64,000 nucleotides of DNA from positions 57,247,278-57,311,277 of the forward strand of contig NC_052616.1 of NCBI RefSeq assembly GCF_016545825.1, read 5' to 3'. The notes under the pieces were generated by a model that was not told where the DNA came from, ran no database searches, and saw nothing but the letters and a program-made list of their open reading frames with translations. How positions within the stretch are numbered: the stretch's first letter is position 1; every line of letters starts with the position of its first letter. Shown here piece by piece: positions 11,830 to 21,877 of this stretch. Position numbers and translations under genes: made by a program. This DNA is from Eucalyptus grandis. Lineage: Eukaryota > Streptophyta > Magnoliopsida > Myrtales > Myrtaceae.

Positions 11830-12299
11830 TAGTTCACACCTGAAAAATTGGTCGCCCAATATCCAATTTCCCCAAATCTTATCATTTCCCCAAATTGTAT
11901 TTTGTCCCCCAATATCCCCTTATTTTACAACCAAGACTTTGGCCAATAAATCACAACTTTGCCATTAGGTCTAGTTTTTTCCTTCTTGATCTCCAATTTC
12001 CATTCGATAAATCATTTTCCAAAAAATTTGAATTTGCGAATAATTCAACGGACAATGAGACATCATCCAATAAATTAGTCTTGAAACTCTCGAAAGTTCG
12101 ATACCTAAAATAGAATTAGATTTTATGGTTGAAAATCAATTGGATGCAACTCTAGTACAACCTAAATTATCAAGTGGCTTTTAAGGGTTTTCATGTAGTT
12201 AACTCGTGGTCGATAATTTTTTATCTACATTTGTGCCTTTTCGAATCGTGGACGACCCTCGGTCATCTTGTAATCGTGATGGTCCAATTACATACCTTG
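11830..12299 (-). repeat. Gypsy LTR fragment, copy of 23855-24310
   Basis: Near line-for-line match to 23926-24310. The other copy continues to TTTTGGGATATCACA at 24648, the reverse complement of a Tekay-style LTR start, so this is part of a minus-strand LTR. It is cut at 12299 by the LTR at 12300. Confidence 0.6.
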
Positions 12300-15200
12300 T
12301 GTGACATCCAAATTTTCCAATTCTATTTTCAATAAATTGAGGCGGACATTTCGTTGGCACGCATATAGTTATTTTCCTTGAATCGGCCATTCATGTGAAA
12401 ACTAGACTATTTGGTAAAGCCGTTAAGAGTTTCTAATGTATCAAACTCGAGAATTTAACCATGAAGCGATTTTTCAACCGAGCTAATCTGCAAGGGTCAT
12501 TACGGCACAATTAAAAATCGATTAGAGACCGAAGATAGGTTGACTCGACAGAGGCATGTGATCGGGTGTGAGTGATACCACTAAATCACACAATTCTTGT
12601 CAATCGGCACTAAACCGACTTTTCTGTCGATTGGATATCATGTGTTTGTATTTGAAATCTTGAGATTACCTCGACAACCGAAAGTCGCCAATATTTCAAA
12701 GATATAAATTGTGGCTTGAGATGATCAACCACAAGTCAAATACATGAAAATTTCTAAAGGCTACCAAGTAGGTTAGGCCGCGCTAGTATTGTGCCAAAGT
12801 GAAATTAACCGTGGAATTGAGATCGAATTCATAAATTGGAGGTCTAGGTGTGTCACAGATCATTTTAGGAATATTGACTCATCTTTGGAAGATTTTCATG
12901 AAAGTCGAGTTCTTCAGCAAAATAATCAAGGTATAGTTAATTTGGTTCGGAAAATTGGTAGGCCTGCTTTTGGGACTTAAGTTGGTTCTATGGACAAGTG
13001 AAGATGTGAATTTAAGTGTGGTGACATTAGATTAATTTTATGGACTTCAATTTGATTCGATTGGAAGAGAATCGAGTGAAGTTGAAGAAGTTGTTGTACA
13101 AGATTTTATGACCCGGCGGAGGAAGGAATTGGACCCATTGAAGATTGTTGTGGGAGATTTGAAGTTAGTGGAGTACGACCTCACTTGATAATGTCATGGT
13201 GGGCCATTTTTGTGGATTAAATAAAAAGAAAAAGAAAAAGAAAGAAATGGTCTCATCTCTTCTTCTCTCCTTCCTCTTTCCCGTGTAACCGCTCCTCCAT
13301 CTCCATCTTCTTCTTCTTCTTCTTCTTCGGAGGCTAGCAAACCAGGGAAGCGAAGCAGCAGCCAATAGCGCTGCTCGTCGCCGTCGCACACCGCTGGACC
13401 GCTCGCCACCGCCGCGTGTTTGCCCCGCGCCGCTCACCGACCAGCTCGCCTCTCCGCTCTGCCTCAGCCCGCGTCTCCAGCCTTCATCCGACATCTCCAG
13501 CAGCTTCCTACTGTCACCGTCGTCGTCGTGAGCCACCACCGATCACCGCCTGAGCTACCGCCGCCTCTCTCCGCCATTCCCGCGCTCAACCAGCGACTAG
13601 CACCCCTTCGTCCGACCGTGAATAGCAGCCAAGAAAATGGGTATCTCAGCCCGGTTTTGGCCTGTTTTGGTCGGCTTCCCAACCTCGAATGCTTGGCCCA
13701 CTTTGAGGAAAGTTGTTCCCCTCGGTGTCCCCGTCATTTTGGTCTGCTCGGCTCGCTAATCCGGTGAGTTTAGCTCACTAAATCTTGATTAGACGGTTAA
13801 TGATGCCCTAAGTGTGTTTAGTCTAAGTTACGTAAGTTTAGGTGATTAGATTAGTTTATTTGGTTGATGATTAGATTAGGGCGTTTAATTAAGTTAAAGT
13901 GTGTTTAGTTTAAAGTTAAGTATGTTTATATTAATATAAGCTTTGATGTGACTTAAATGAATTTTTATTTATTTATTTAAGTATTCCGAAATTATTAAAT
14001 AATTTAATAATATATATTTATTCGAAAATTTTAAAATATTATTATTTAAATAAATTTCAGAATAAAATTAATTATTTAATAAATTCCAAAAATTATCTCG
14101 GGACCTTATTTGCTCAAAATTTCGTGCTGATCGTTGATGTGTATTCGGATTTTGAAATTGATGGTTGGATATTATAAATTGAGTGTGGATTGCAAAAAAT
14201 ATGGATATTATTATTTAATTAATTTTCGGAATAAATTTAATTAGTTATTAAATTTCGAAAATTTGATCGAGACCTTATTCTCTCAAAATTTCATGCTGAT
14301 TGCCGCTGTACATTTAGAATTTAAATTTGATGAATGGATGTGGCAAATTGAGTGTTGATTGTGGTAAATAGGGATTTTATTCATAAAAACCCAAGTGCCA
14401 AGTTTTGATGCAAAATTGGATTTTAATGATTATATTAAATAGTGGGGTTTGCAGAAGTGAGATATTGGCTTTTTTATTCGAAATTAGCGTGTCCCCACAC
14501 ACGTGAGTAATTTTTGGAATATTTTTAATATGAAAAAAAAATGGTCGAGATCACTATTTTAAGTGAAAGCATTGAGTGAAATGCAAAGTGTCCTGGGGCT
14601 AAGTATGATTTGGCTATGTGATAATTAAGAGGAATCGTCTTGGGCTGTTGAGTCGGACTTGCCCCTATATGAGATGCCCACGCGGTGGATGCCAGTCGCA
14701 GTAGAGGCTGGGCCGACTAGATCGATGCTCCTTCGAGAATGCCATCGACATAGTGACGAAGCCGTGCTCCAAGGGGGGAGACAATGCTCATTCGAGAATG
14801 CCGTCGACGTAGTGACGAAGCCGTGCTCCAAGGGGGGAGGTGATGCCTGGCATTAATGTTAGAAGATAGCCGAACTGCAAGTAGGCTATGCCCTTGTGTG
14901 GCAATGAATAATAATTGGAATGTGTGCTAAGTGCGATTGTGATTTATATGAAAGTGATGGCATTCCAATTGTTTGAATTATTATTACTATCTGAGATTGT
15001 ATGATACAAATTGTGCTAATCTGCAGGAAGGAATTAAGACGAGGTAAGTCTTTTGTGTGATGTGGCTAGGCCACCCGGGGCATATTTTCTTTCTAATAAG
15101 GGTTTAGGGGGTTGAACTTGCTAAGACAATGTCTCATCCTGGTTGTGGGATTAAAATTTCAGGTCCCTGGTAGATGGAGCGGACAGATAACTTTGGTTGG

Positions 15201-15519
15201 CCTGGAGGAGTTGCAGAGGTGAAGTCATAATGATTTGAGAACGTGTTCGACTTGTAGGTCGTAGGACAGTTCCTTTTTAAGAGCCGGTCTTTTGTAGACT
15301 TTTGGCCATAGACCTCTGTTTGTAATTTTGTTGAATTATGAAAGTGTTAAGTTGTGGTTTTGCTTCCTGCTTTTCTATCCCGTATTTCATTGTTAGGGGT
15401 TTTATAATATGTTCCGCTTGCGCAATAATAAACGAATGGAGTCGGCGACACTACCTGGGAATGTCGCATTTGCATGACCATGGTGGGATGTTGGCGCGCT
15501 CGGGGTTCAGGGTGTGACA
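12300..15519 (+). repeat. Long Gypsy 5' LTR (Tekay/Del-like)
   Basis: Starts TGTGACATCC and ends GGGTGTGACA, 12 bases before a primer-binding site at 15532. About 3.2 kb, plausible for Tekay-type elements. Contains a GC-rich coding-like stretch (13250-13760) and a short direct repeat near 14725-14840 (two copies of a CGACATAGTGACGAAGCCGT-like unit). No matching 3' LTR lies in the window. Open frames inside have no family signal. Confidence 0.65.
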
Positions 15520-15531
15520 TCTCTGTTTAAG

Positions 15532-15544
15532 TGGTATCAGAGCA
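15532..15544 (+). promoter_or_regulatory. Primer-binding site of the Gypsy element
   Basis: TGGTATCAGAGCA, initiator Met-tRNA type, shortly after the LTR end. Confidence 0.8.
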
Positions 15545-16404
15545 TGGTCTATGTATGGAGTGATAAGGTGCGATGAGTCATGGGATAGTTAATAGGAAAG
15601 GCTTTTAATATACTGATGCATGTGGTTAATAGCTGTTTGATAATGTGTTTGTGGGGTCACTCAAATTCTAACCTGATGTTGGAATTGGAAAACATGTGTC
15701 TATAAAGAGCCTATAGGATGAGTGACCAGGAGTGGATAACTCCTTGGAATAGGTCAGTAGGACCCATACCTCGGGGTAGGATGCTGACAAGAGTTGGTAC
15801 CCAAGGTAGAGCGCAGACTTAGACCGGCGCGAGTGTGGGAGTACCGCTACAAGTCGGTACTAAGAGTGTAGCAGCACCGAGCGATCCTAGGTTTGATGGG
15901 ATTGTTCAGGCGCTAGTGTTCCTTGGAAGCTCATTGGGTCAGTAAGCTCAGGACCGAGCTGCCGCTGTTGTCGTTGTTTCTACCGCTGCCAGTGTTGTGA
16001 CCATTGTTGTTGCCACGCCTGTTGAGGCCCAATCTGGAGTTGTGATCGAGGATCAAGCCACTGTATCTTAGTTAAGGTTCAGTTTAGACAAAGATAGAAA
16101 TTGATTGGGGAAAAAGACCAATGTCAAAAGAAATGTGCCCTGTTTCACCCAACCGGAAGAGTAGAATTGGAAAGTTAGTGTTCAACTCAATCGATGTGTG
16201 TCATGTCTGTAAGAAAAGATAAGGATCCGTTCCATGTTGTAAGAGAGAAATGATTTGTTACAAGGGTTGCTAGTACAGTCATCTAATCAAAGATTTTTCG
16301 TATAGATAGATTGAGCCACAGCTGTTTCTGTCACCGCCGTTGATAAGACAGAACATAGGAAACGTGTTTCGGGACATTTAATGGGGTACTTGGAACAGAC
16401 CCTA
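15545..16404 (+). pseudogene. Decayed Gypsy leader and gag remnant
   Basis: No continuous frame. A Cys-containing stretch near 16190-16260 looks like a ruined zinc knuckle. The element stops abruptly at about 16404, where the duplicated segment A begins; protease, polymerase and 3' LTR are missing. Weak call from position and composition. Confidence 0.4.
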
Positions 16405-16518
16405 GTGCAAGGACAAATAGCATGTATTTCTCCAACCGCTTCGATTTTTCACAGGGGACGAGAGTTTGACTTACAGTCAACAAAATAATAAACGATAAAA
16501 AATTGATGACTTTTTTGT

Positions 16519-16700
16519 AATCATATCAGCAACTCAATCTGAATATGTAGCAAGTTAATTACTCTCCATTGAAATCGGGAAATAATCATATCTGCAACTC
16601 AATCTGAATATGTAGCAAGTAATTACTCTCCACTCAAATCGAGAAATAATCATATCGGCAGCTCAATATAAAATTGTAGCAAGTTAATTACTATAGATTA
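16519..16700 (+). repeat. 65-bp tandem repeat upstream of peptide gene A (3 units)
   Basis: Three units beginning AATCATATC at 16519, 16584 and 16648, each with GCAACTCAATCTGAATATG or close variants and TAGCAAG(TT)AATTACT. It lies 50-230 bp upstream of the TATA box. Copies B and C have three and two units. Confidence 0.9.
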
Positions 16701-16750
16701 AATTTCTGATCTAACATCTACTCAAATTCCATAAATACCATATCTATACA

Positions 16751-16760
16751 TCTATATATA
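16751..16760 (+). promoter_or_regulatory. TATA box of peptide gene A
   Basis: TCTATATATA, 134 bp before the ATG and conserved at the same place in copies B (30366-30375) and C (37688-37697). Confidence 0.65.
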
Positions 16761-16893
16761 CCCACTTCCAGGGGACACATGACACATATCTTCCACAATT
16801 GTCTCTAATAATCAAGCTCGGATTTCCTCCCTATAATCCTAAAAAACTTTATAGACAATCATACATCAGGTAATTAAGCCAACATACTTGGAA

Positions 16894-17286
16894 ATGGAGA
16901 AGGGCCAAGCCAAGCTTAGAGCATTGGTCATTCTTTTGGTGATTGCATCTAGTAGGTTTCTCTCATCTCTCGTTTATTGTTATTATTTCTAAATGTAGAA
17001 CTGCACTAATGAGTTTTCCAAACTTCCTTTCTTTTAAGGTCTTGCTGTCTCACAAGCTAAGGAAGGAAGAATATACTGTCTTCAAGACGGCAATGGCAAA
17101 GCTCATGTTTGTCCTATCGGGTTTCATCCCATCGCTATACGTGGCCACTGTGTATGTGTTCCATCAAAGCGCCAGGATGCCTCGGCTAGCAAGGAAGGAG
17201 AAGTTCTTTGTATTCCAGAGATGTGTCTTATGAGTTTTCATCCCATCGTTGTAGACGGCAAATGTAAATGTGTACCTAATCATTGA
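16894..17286 (+). CDS. Secreted cysteine-rich peptide A (two exons)
   Basis: Exons 16894-16951 and 17039-17286; intron 16952-17038 (87 bp, GTAGGT...TTTTAAG). Product 101 residues. Residues 1-25 form a signal peptide (basic start MEKGQAKLR, then LVILLVIASS and a small-residue cleavage zone at AVSQA). The mature part holds eight Cys in two units, each with C-x12-C-x-C-VP and a PIGFHPI / MSFHPI core, joined by a Ser/Lys-rich linker: an internal duplication. The alternative frame across exon 2 is open but breaks the Cys pattern and lacks a signal peptide. Three paralogues keep this structure, which supports selection. The family is unknown to me; defensin-like or other signalling/defence peptide is an inference. 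Confidence 0.8.
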
Positions 17287-18291
17287 TGCGTGTTGCGAAT
17301 GCGTAAGAGGAGAGGAAGAAAGAATCAAAGGAAATAAGAGAGAGGTGTGTTGCATGTGTCAGAGATTTTTATAAATCGATTTAGCTTTTATTGAAATGGG
17401 TTGATGCTATTGAGTATTTGACTTATCCTTTTTGGTGGTCTCGAAAATTTCCAACAATCAAAATCAATCAATTTCGGGCATCGCCGTTAGATTCCACTGT
17501 TATATTAGATAGTTCGATAAGAAAAAATGATGATCGTACTCCTTGTATGTTAGGCAAATGGTCGGAGATCAATAAGAAATACAAATTTGATATTTGGTCT
17601 CAAAAACGAACTCCAGAAAGAGTGCCACACTCGATATGTTTGGGATTTTGAAATCGATAGCTAAGAAATTAAGACGTATTTAGAACATTCTATATTGACA
17701 GGAAAAATGAAGTGCTGAAAATGAAGATGAAAGGGAATTGTGTGGAAATCATAGATGCTTTTTTGTTCACATTCATGTCTGACCATCGTTCGTCAGTGAA
17801 GCTATGATTATGATTGAGTAATTGTAATCTCATCTTTGCCGATCATAGTAAAACATCTAGTCGATCTCTCCCCATTGAGTAAGCACACATCGAAACACAC
17901 AATCCACCATGTTTGGTTTTTATCTATACAATTCGTTTGGTACTCAAATCGTTTCACTTGTTAATATTCTCACAATAATCATAATAAAATCGGTGGCACC
18001 TTTAAGGTTTGTCAAAACACAACAAAGAGCCGAGTCAAGCCAATATATGAATTGCACTTATCCAAATTTAACCCAAAAGTAGAATTTGGTTGTTGTACAT
18101 ACTTAATGATAGGTCTGCCATATGGATGGGTCAGGTCGGATCGACAATGATCCAACCCAACTAGATCCATTTTATTCATATGGACCCTTTTTTATACAAT
18201 ATAATTTTAGTGTTCCAAACTTGATTTAGACCTAGACCCAACCCATGCCTGTCATTGCCTAGACTTCAATTTTTTGGCAACTTTTAAATCT

Positions 18292-18293
<2 letters not shown>
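17287..18293 (+). other. Downstream part of segment A, no gene
   Basis: Conserved with copy B. A frame at 17391-17651 is shorter in B (31004-31216) and broken in C, so I do not call it a gene. Confidence 0.5.

Positions 18294-18339
<46 letters not shown>
18294..18339 (+). repeat. Poly(T) tract of 46
   Basis: Uninterrupted T run; the same site in copy B has nine T (31912-31920). Confidence 0.95.
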
Positions 18340-18340
<1 letters not shown>

Positions 18341-21105
18341 TCTTTGAAGAATGGGCAACTCTATAGATCAACTCGCAAGTTAATGAGAGAGCTCAAGTGC
18401 TTAGGTCAGGTCATGGGCTACAACTTTGTGTGGCATATGGGCAACATGGAAATGTGGGTAAGCATCGCATTGACGGGCAAAAGTAAAGAGACTTTAGAAT
18501 CGAGAACTGATTGGTTCCGGTTCAAATCCTAGTTCTCTAATTCAAATTTCCTTTTCTCTAGGAGGCAGCCCATTTATGTTCGATTTTTTTTTTTTTTTAT
18601 AGAATATGAAAGTCACACCATTTCACCACAAAAACATATACAAGTCAAGTTGTTGCTTACTCATGTTGAAGACAATGGTTCGATTCTTAATGCATGTAAA
18701 AGTATTGTTTTTGTTAAAAGGAGAGGCTTTGGAATCAACCTCAAGGGACTTGGGCCAAACCTTCGTGGACCTAGGTACCGGGGTCTCAACCGTACCTTAA
18801 TGGACCTAGGTTTGACATTTGTGAACTCGCGCACATGCATTGGGGTCTTGGGCTTGGCCTCAATAGATTTTGGCCAGCTTTTATGGACTCAAGCCCACCT
18901 ACCAAGGAGCTGGGCTTGACTCCTATGAACCTGGGTCAGGGACTAGTGACTTGGGTGAAGGAGCTAGGCACCCCGACATGGTTGCTTAGGAATTAGGCAT
19001 AGGTTGGTGCCAAGCATAAGCATTGGTATCTCAAACTTGGTCTCGAGGAACATGAGTCGGTCTCCATGGACTCGAGCATGGGTACTAGAGTCTGAGGCTA
19101 GGCCTCTTGAGGCCTAAGACCTACCTCTATATATTGGCCATAGAGGAACCAAGCTCAGCCACGATGGACCTTGCCAAAAACCAATGATTTTGGCACTAAG
19201 ATGGGTTACTCGAGCATGGTCGCTAGAGACTTGAGCTTACCCAAGCACTACATTCTAGGCCCAAATTGGGGTTGAACCTAGCCTCTATTGACTTGGCTGT
19301 CGAGGAATCGGGCCCAAGCTCAATTGGCTTGGGTACACCTTGATGGTTGATTGTATTAGACTATTTAAAATAACGTAGACAATGAAAATAGATCATAGAC
19401 AAACTAATCCTAATTCGAGATGTATTGTCTATAAAGGTTGTGACCTCGGAGAGGGCTTGTTTGGAGTCGTGCTACCCTAGGAGAGATTGCGCTCTCTTAG
19501 GGTTGGTCGACCTCGGTAATTGCTCGCCTACGGTCTTGTGACCTTGACTCAAATGGATCTAGTGGAGCCATGAGCCCCTACCACTTTGGCTTTCTATTCA
19601 TCATTGTATTTGTGCGTGTGAGGTTCAAACAACGTAATGGTGACCTTGTCCTATTTGGCGAGAGGTCAACGAGCACAAATGGACCCTTGCCAATGCCAAG
19701 CTTACTGCCACTACTCTTGCTTCCTCCTTTTCTCTCTTAAGTAGTGTTTGGTCATCTGCATTTCTAGTCTATATATGATTGGATAGGACAATATATGAAA
19801 TCGATGGACTTTGCTATATCATACGCATTGCTTGGTGAATCACAACAATAAAGTTAGATATTTTCATATCCTATCATATCTATTATTTGATCTAAGTGAC
19901 CGATTGATATAATTAAACATGAAAATGCACAAAGGATGATGGTAAAAATTTCTTGTGATTCATTGTTAAAGAAACTATAAATGCATAACATAGATAATCT
20001 CCATTAATCAATTTATAATGATAGTACGATTTATATCTTGAACAAAAAATGAGCTAATTATAGAATTCCAAAGCCACAGATTCGAATATGACAATCAATG
20101 TAAATGGAACACCAAATCTAGTGAGAGAGAATACATGATTATTCACCTTCATGATTAGCAAAATGGGTTTTGGTTACTGAATATGCTTTTGTTATCTTGA
20201 GCTCAACAAGACCCGATTGGCAATGTGGCCCAATCCAAGTTAGTTTTATACAATCACCAGCCAATATAAAATTGAATCTGCAATAAACAACCATGCTCAA
20301 TTAAGTTTCGACTTTTTTGCTGCCAATAATCATATAAAATTGAGTTTCTTGCCACCTTCATGAAATTTCAACATGAACTACAAAATCACGAAAAACAAGA
20401 AGTTTCAACTCTTTTGCTGCTTGCATAGACTTTTAGTGTGAACCATAAAGCTACAAAAGAGAAAGAGTTTCAATTCTCTCATCATTTTCGTTTAGCTTTG
20501 ACGCGGACAAATAGCTACAGAGAAGTTGTCAAATTTTAACATTAATCAAATATGCGAAGGAAAATAATATATTGTGAATTAAAAAGATATGTGTTCAGGT
20601 TTGAAATTATTCATTAAAAATTGGGGTTCTTCCACTTCATTTTTATTTACTTATTTTTAATTAATTTTCCTGTTGTATTTCTTTTTTATTCCATTCCATC
20701 ATTACTTAATTAATCTTTTATGAAATATCAAACTATACAAATATACCTAAAATATGTAATAAATATACATATTGATATATGTTATAGTATAGAAAGAAAT
20801 TCAAATGCGAAAAAAAGAACTAAAATTATCCATTTTTTATTTTGTATTTTCTTTTTATATTAGAATCTAAATATGATTATTTTATTTTTATCATCTTTTA
20901 TATATTTTTAATTTTTATTTTTATTATTTAATGAAAATATCATATATTATGGATATAAGAAAATCCTATCCATCCGTATCCCACTTTTTTTATATATTAA
21001 TTTTATCCGGATTATATTTGTTTATATTCGATTTTACCTATTTTGGATGGGAAATCAGACATAAGCTTTGGTAGCCTTGACAGAAGGGGCCTCAAGAAGG
21101 TAGGG
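18340..21105 (+). other. Segment A tail, no gene
   Basis: Repetitive text rich in CTTGGGC and GGACCTAGG words (18720-19340), then AT-rich sequence. Conserved in copy B. No exon structure seen. Confidence 0.5.
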
Positions 21106-21692
21106 TTCCTCCTTTTCTCCACTGTGTCTCGATCGTGTCGAGCCCCAAAAGGCTGTTGCTTGACGACCCTTTAGAGAATAACCCAGGTAATGTTCACTTC
21201 GTGCTCGAAGATTTTCTTGATCCCTTTACACTTCTTGCGCATTGGTCTCATCAATGATTTCTTTGTTTGTCTTGCATGCGTCAAGTTTCTTTTTTCTTTT
21301 TTTTTTTCTTTTTTTTCTGGGTAGTTTGTGTGATGTTTAGTTTAGCTTGTGTTAGGCGCAGAGATACGCGTGGATGAGGCTGATACTGAGGCAATTTGGT
21401 TCTCTTTGCTTTTGGCAGCCTGAGTTCGCCTCATGTTCTTGATGTGTTGGAGTGAATTGGGTTGTGGGTGCTTGTTGCAGTGATGCAATTCGTGAGAATG
21501 ATGGCAGATTATGGGTTGTTGTGGCTCAGTTAGAAGAAATGAAATCAAATTTTGAAAGTTTTGTGATGCTCTTGCTTTTCAGGGTTTTCTTGTTCCACTG
21601 GTGTTGTAACCAGAGGGCTTGTGATTGATCTACCAAGAGTTGTGATCAGAGTCGGAAGGGCACTTTTTCCTCTTCTTTTAGTTTAATCTTCA
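21106..21692 (+). promoter_or_regulatory. Leader of an F-box relic, with a 5' intron
   Basis: A probable leader intron runs from 21187 (CCCAG/GTAATG) to 21681 (TTTTAG), 12 bases before the relic's ATG. The intact FBD genes show the same arrangement (donor GTAATC, acceptor TTTTAG then (A)TTTAA). Confidence 0.5.
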
Positions 21693-21877
21693 ATGATCGG
21701 AGAGAATGATGAAGAAGTGGATGCAACCGTTCTAGTTTCGAGTAAGCACAGGGAATTGATTGGCACTCAAGTTTTAAGCTGCAAACGACTGTGCGATCTA
21801 CCTGATGAGATTCTCCCAAGGGTCCTAGATTGTCTCTCAACGAGCGATGTGGTGAGAACAAATATTTTGTCATTAAT
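21693..21877 (+). pseudogene. F-box gene 5' fragment, truncated inside the F-box
   Basis: Open from ATG 21693. Encodes a short N-terminus then the F-box start (RLCDLPDEILPRVLDCLS...VVRTNILS), aligned with the CDLPDALLLRIL...RTSVLSRRW of the intact gene at 27122. Homology stops at about 21877 where repeat sequence begins; no LRR or FBD exons follow. Truncated by insertion or rearrangement. Confidence 0.8.

Larger units (their letters stand above)
16405..21105 (+). repeat. Duplicated segment, copy A
   Basis: Matches 30020-34706 (copy B) almost line for line and, over the first part, 37405-38717 (copy C). Holds one intact peptide gene. Its left edge cuts into a Gypsy remnant; its right edge runs into the leader of an F-box relic (21106 on). 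Beyond the peptide gene (17287-21105) no gene could be supported; several short open frames are not conserved between copies. Confidence 0.92.

Noticed and set aside
13165..13767. Open frames of 115-124 codons in the Gypsy LTR
   Set aside because: Simple-sequence derived (GAA/CTT and GCC runs) within a non-coding LTR.
16943..17233. 96-codon open frame over peptide gene A (and similar frames at 30556 and 37879)
   Set aside because: Runs through the intron and exon 2 in the wrong frame, lacks a signal peptide and the paired Cys pattern; the spliced frame is better supported.
18480..18535. B-box-like GGTTCAAATCC suggesting a tRNA gene
   Set aside because: No cloverleaf or acceptor stem could be formed around it; at most a tRNA-derived repeat remnant.
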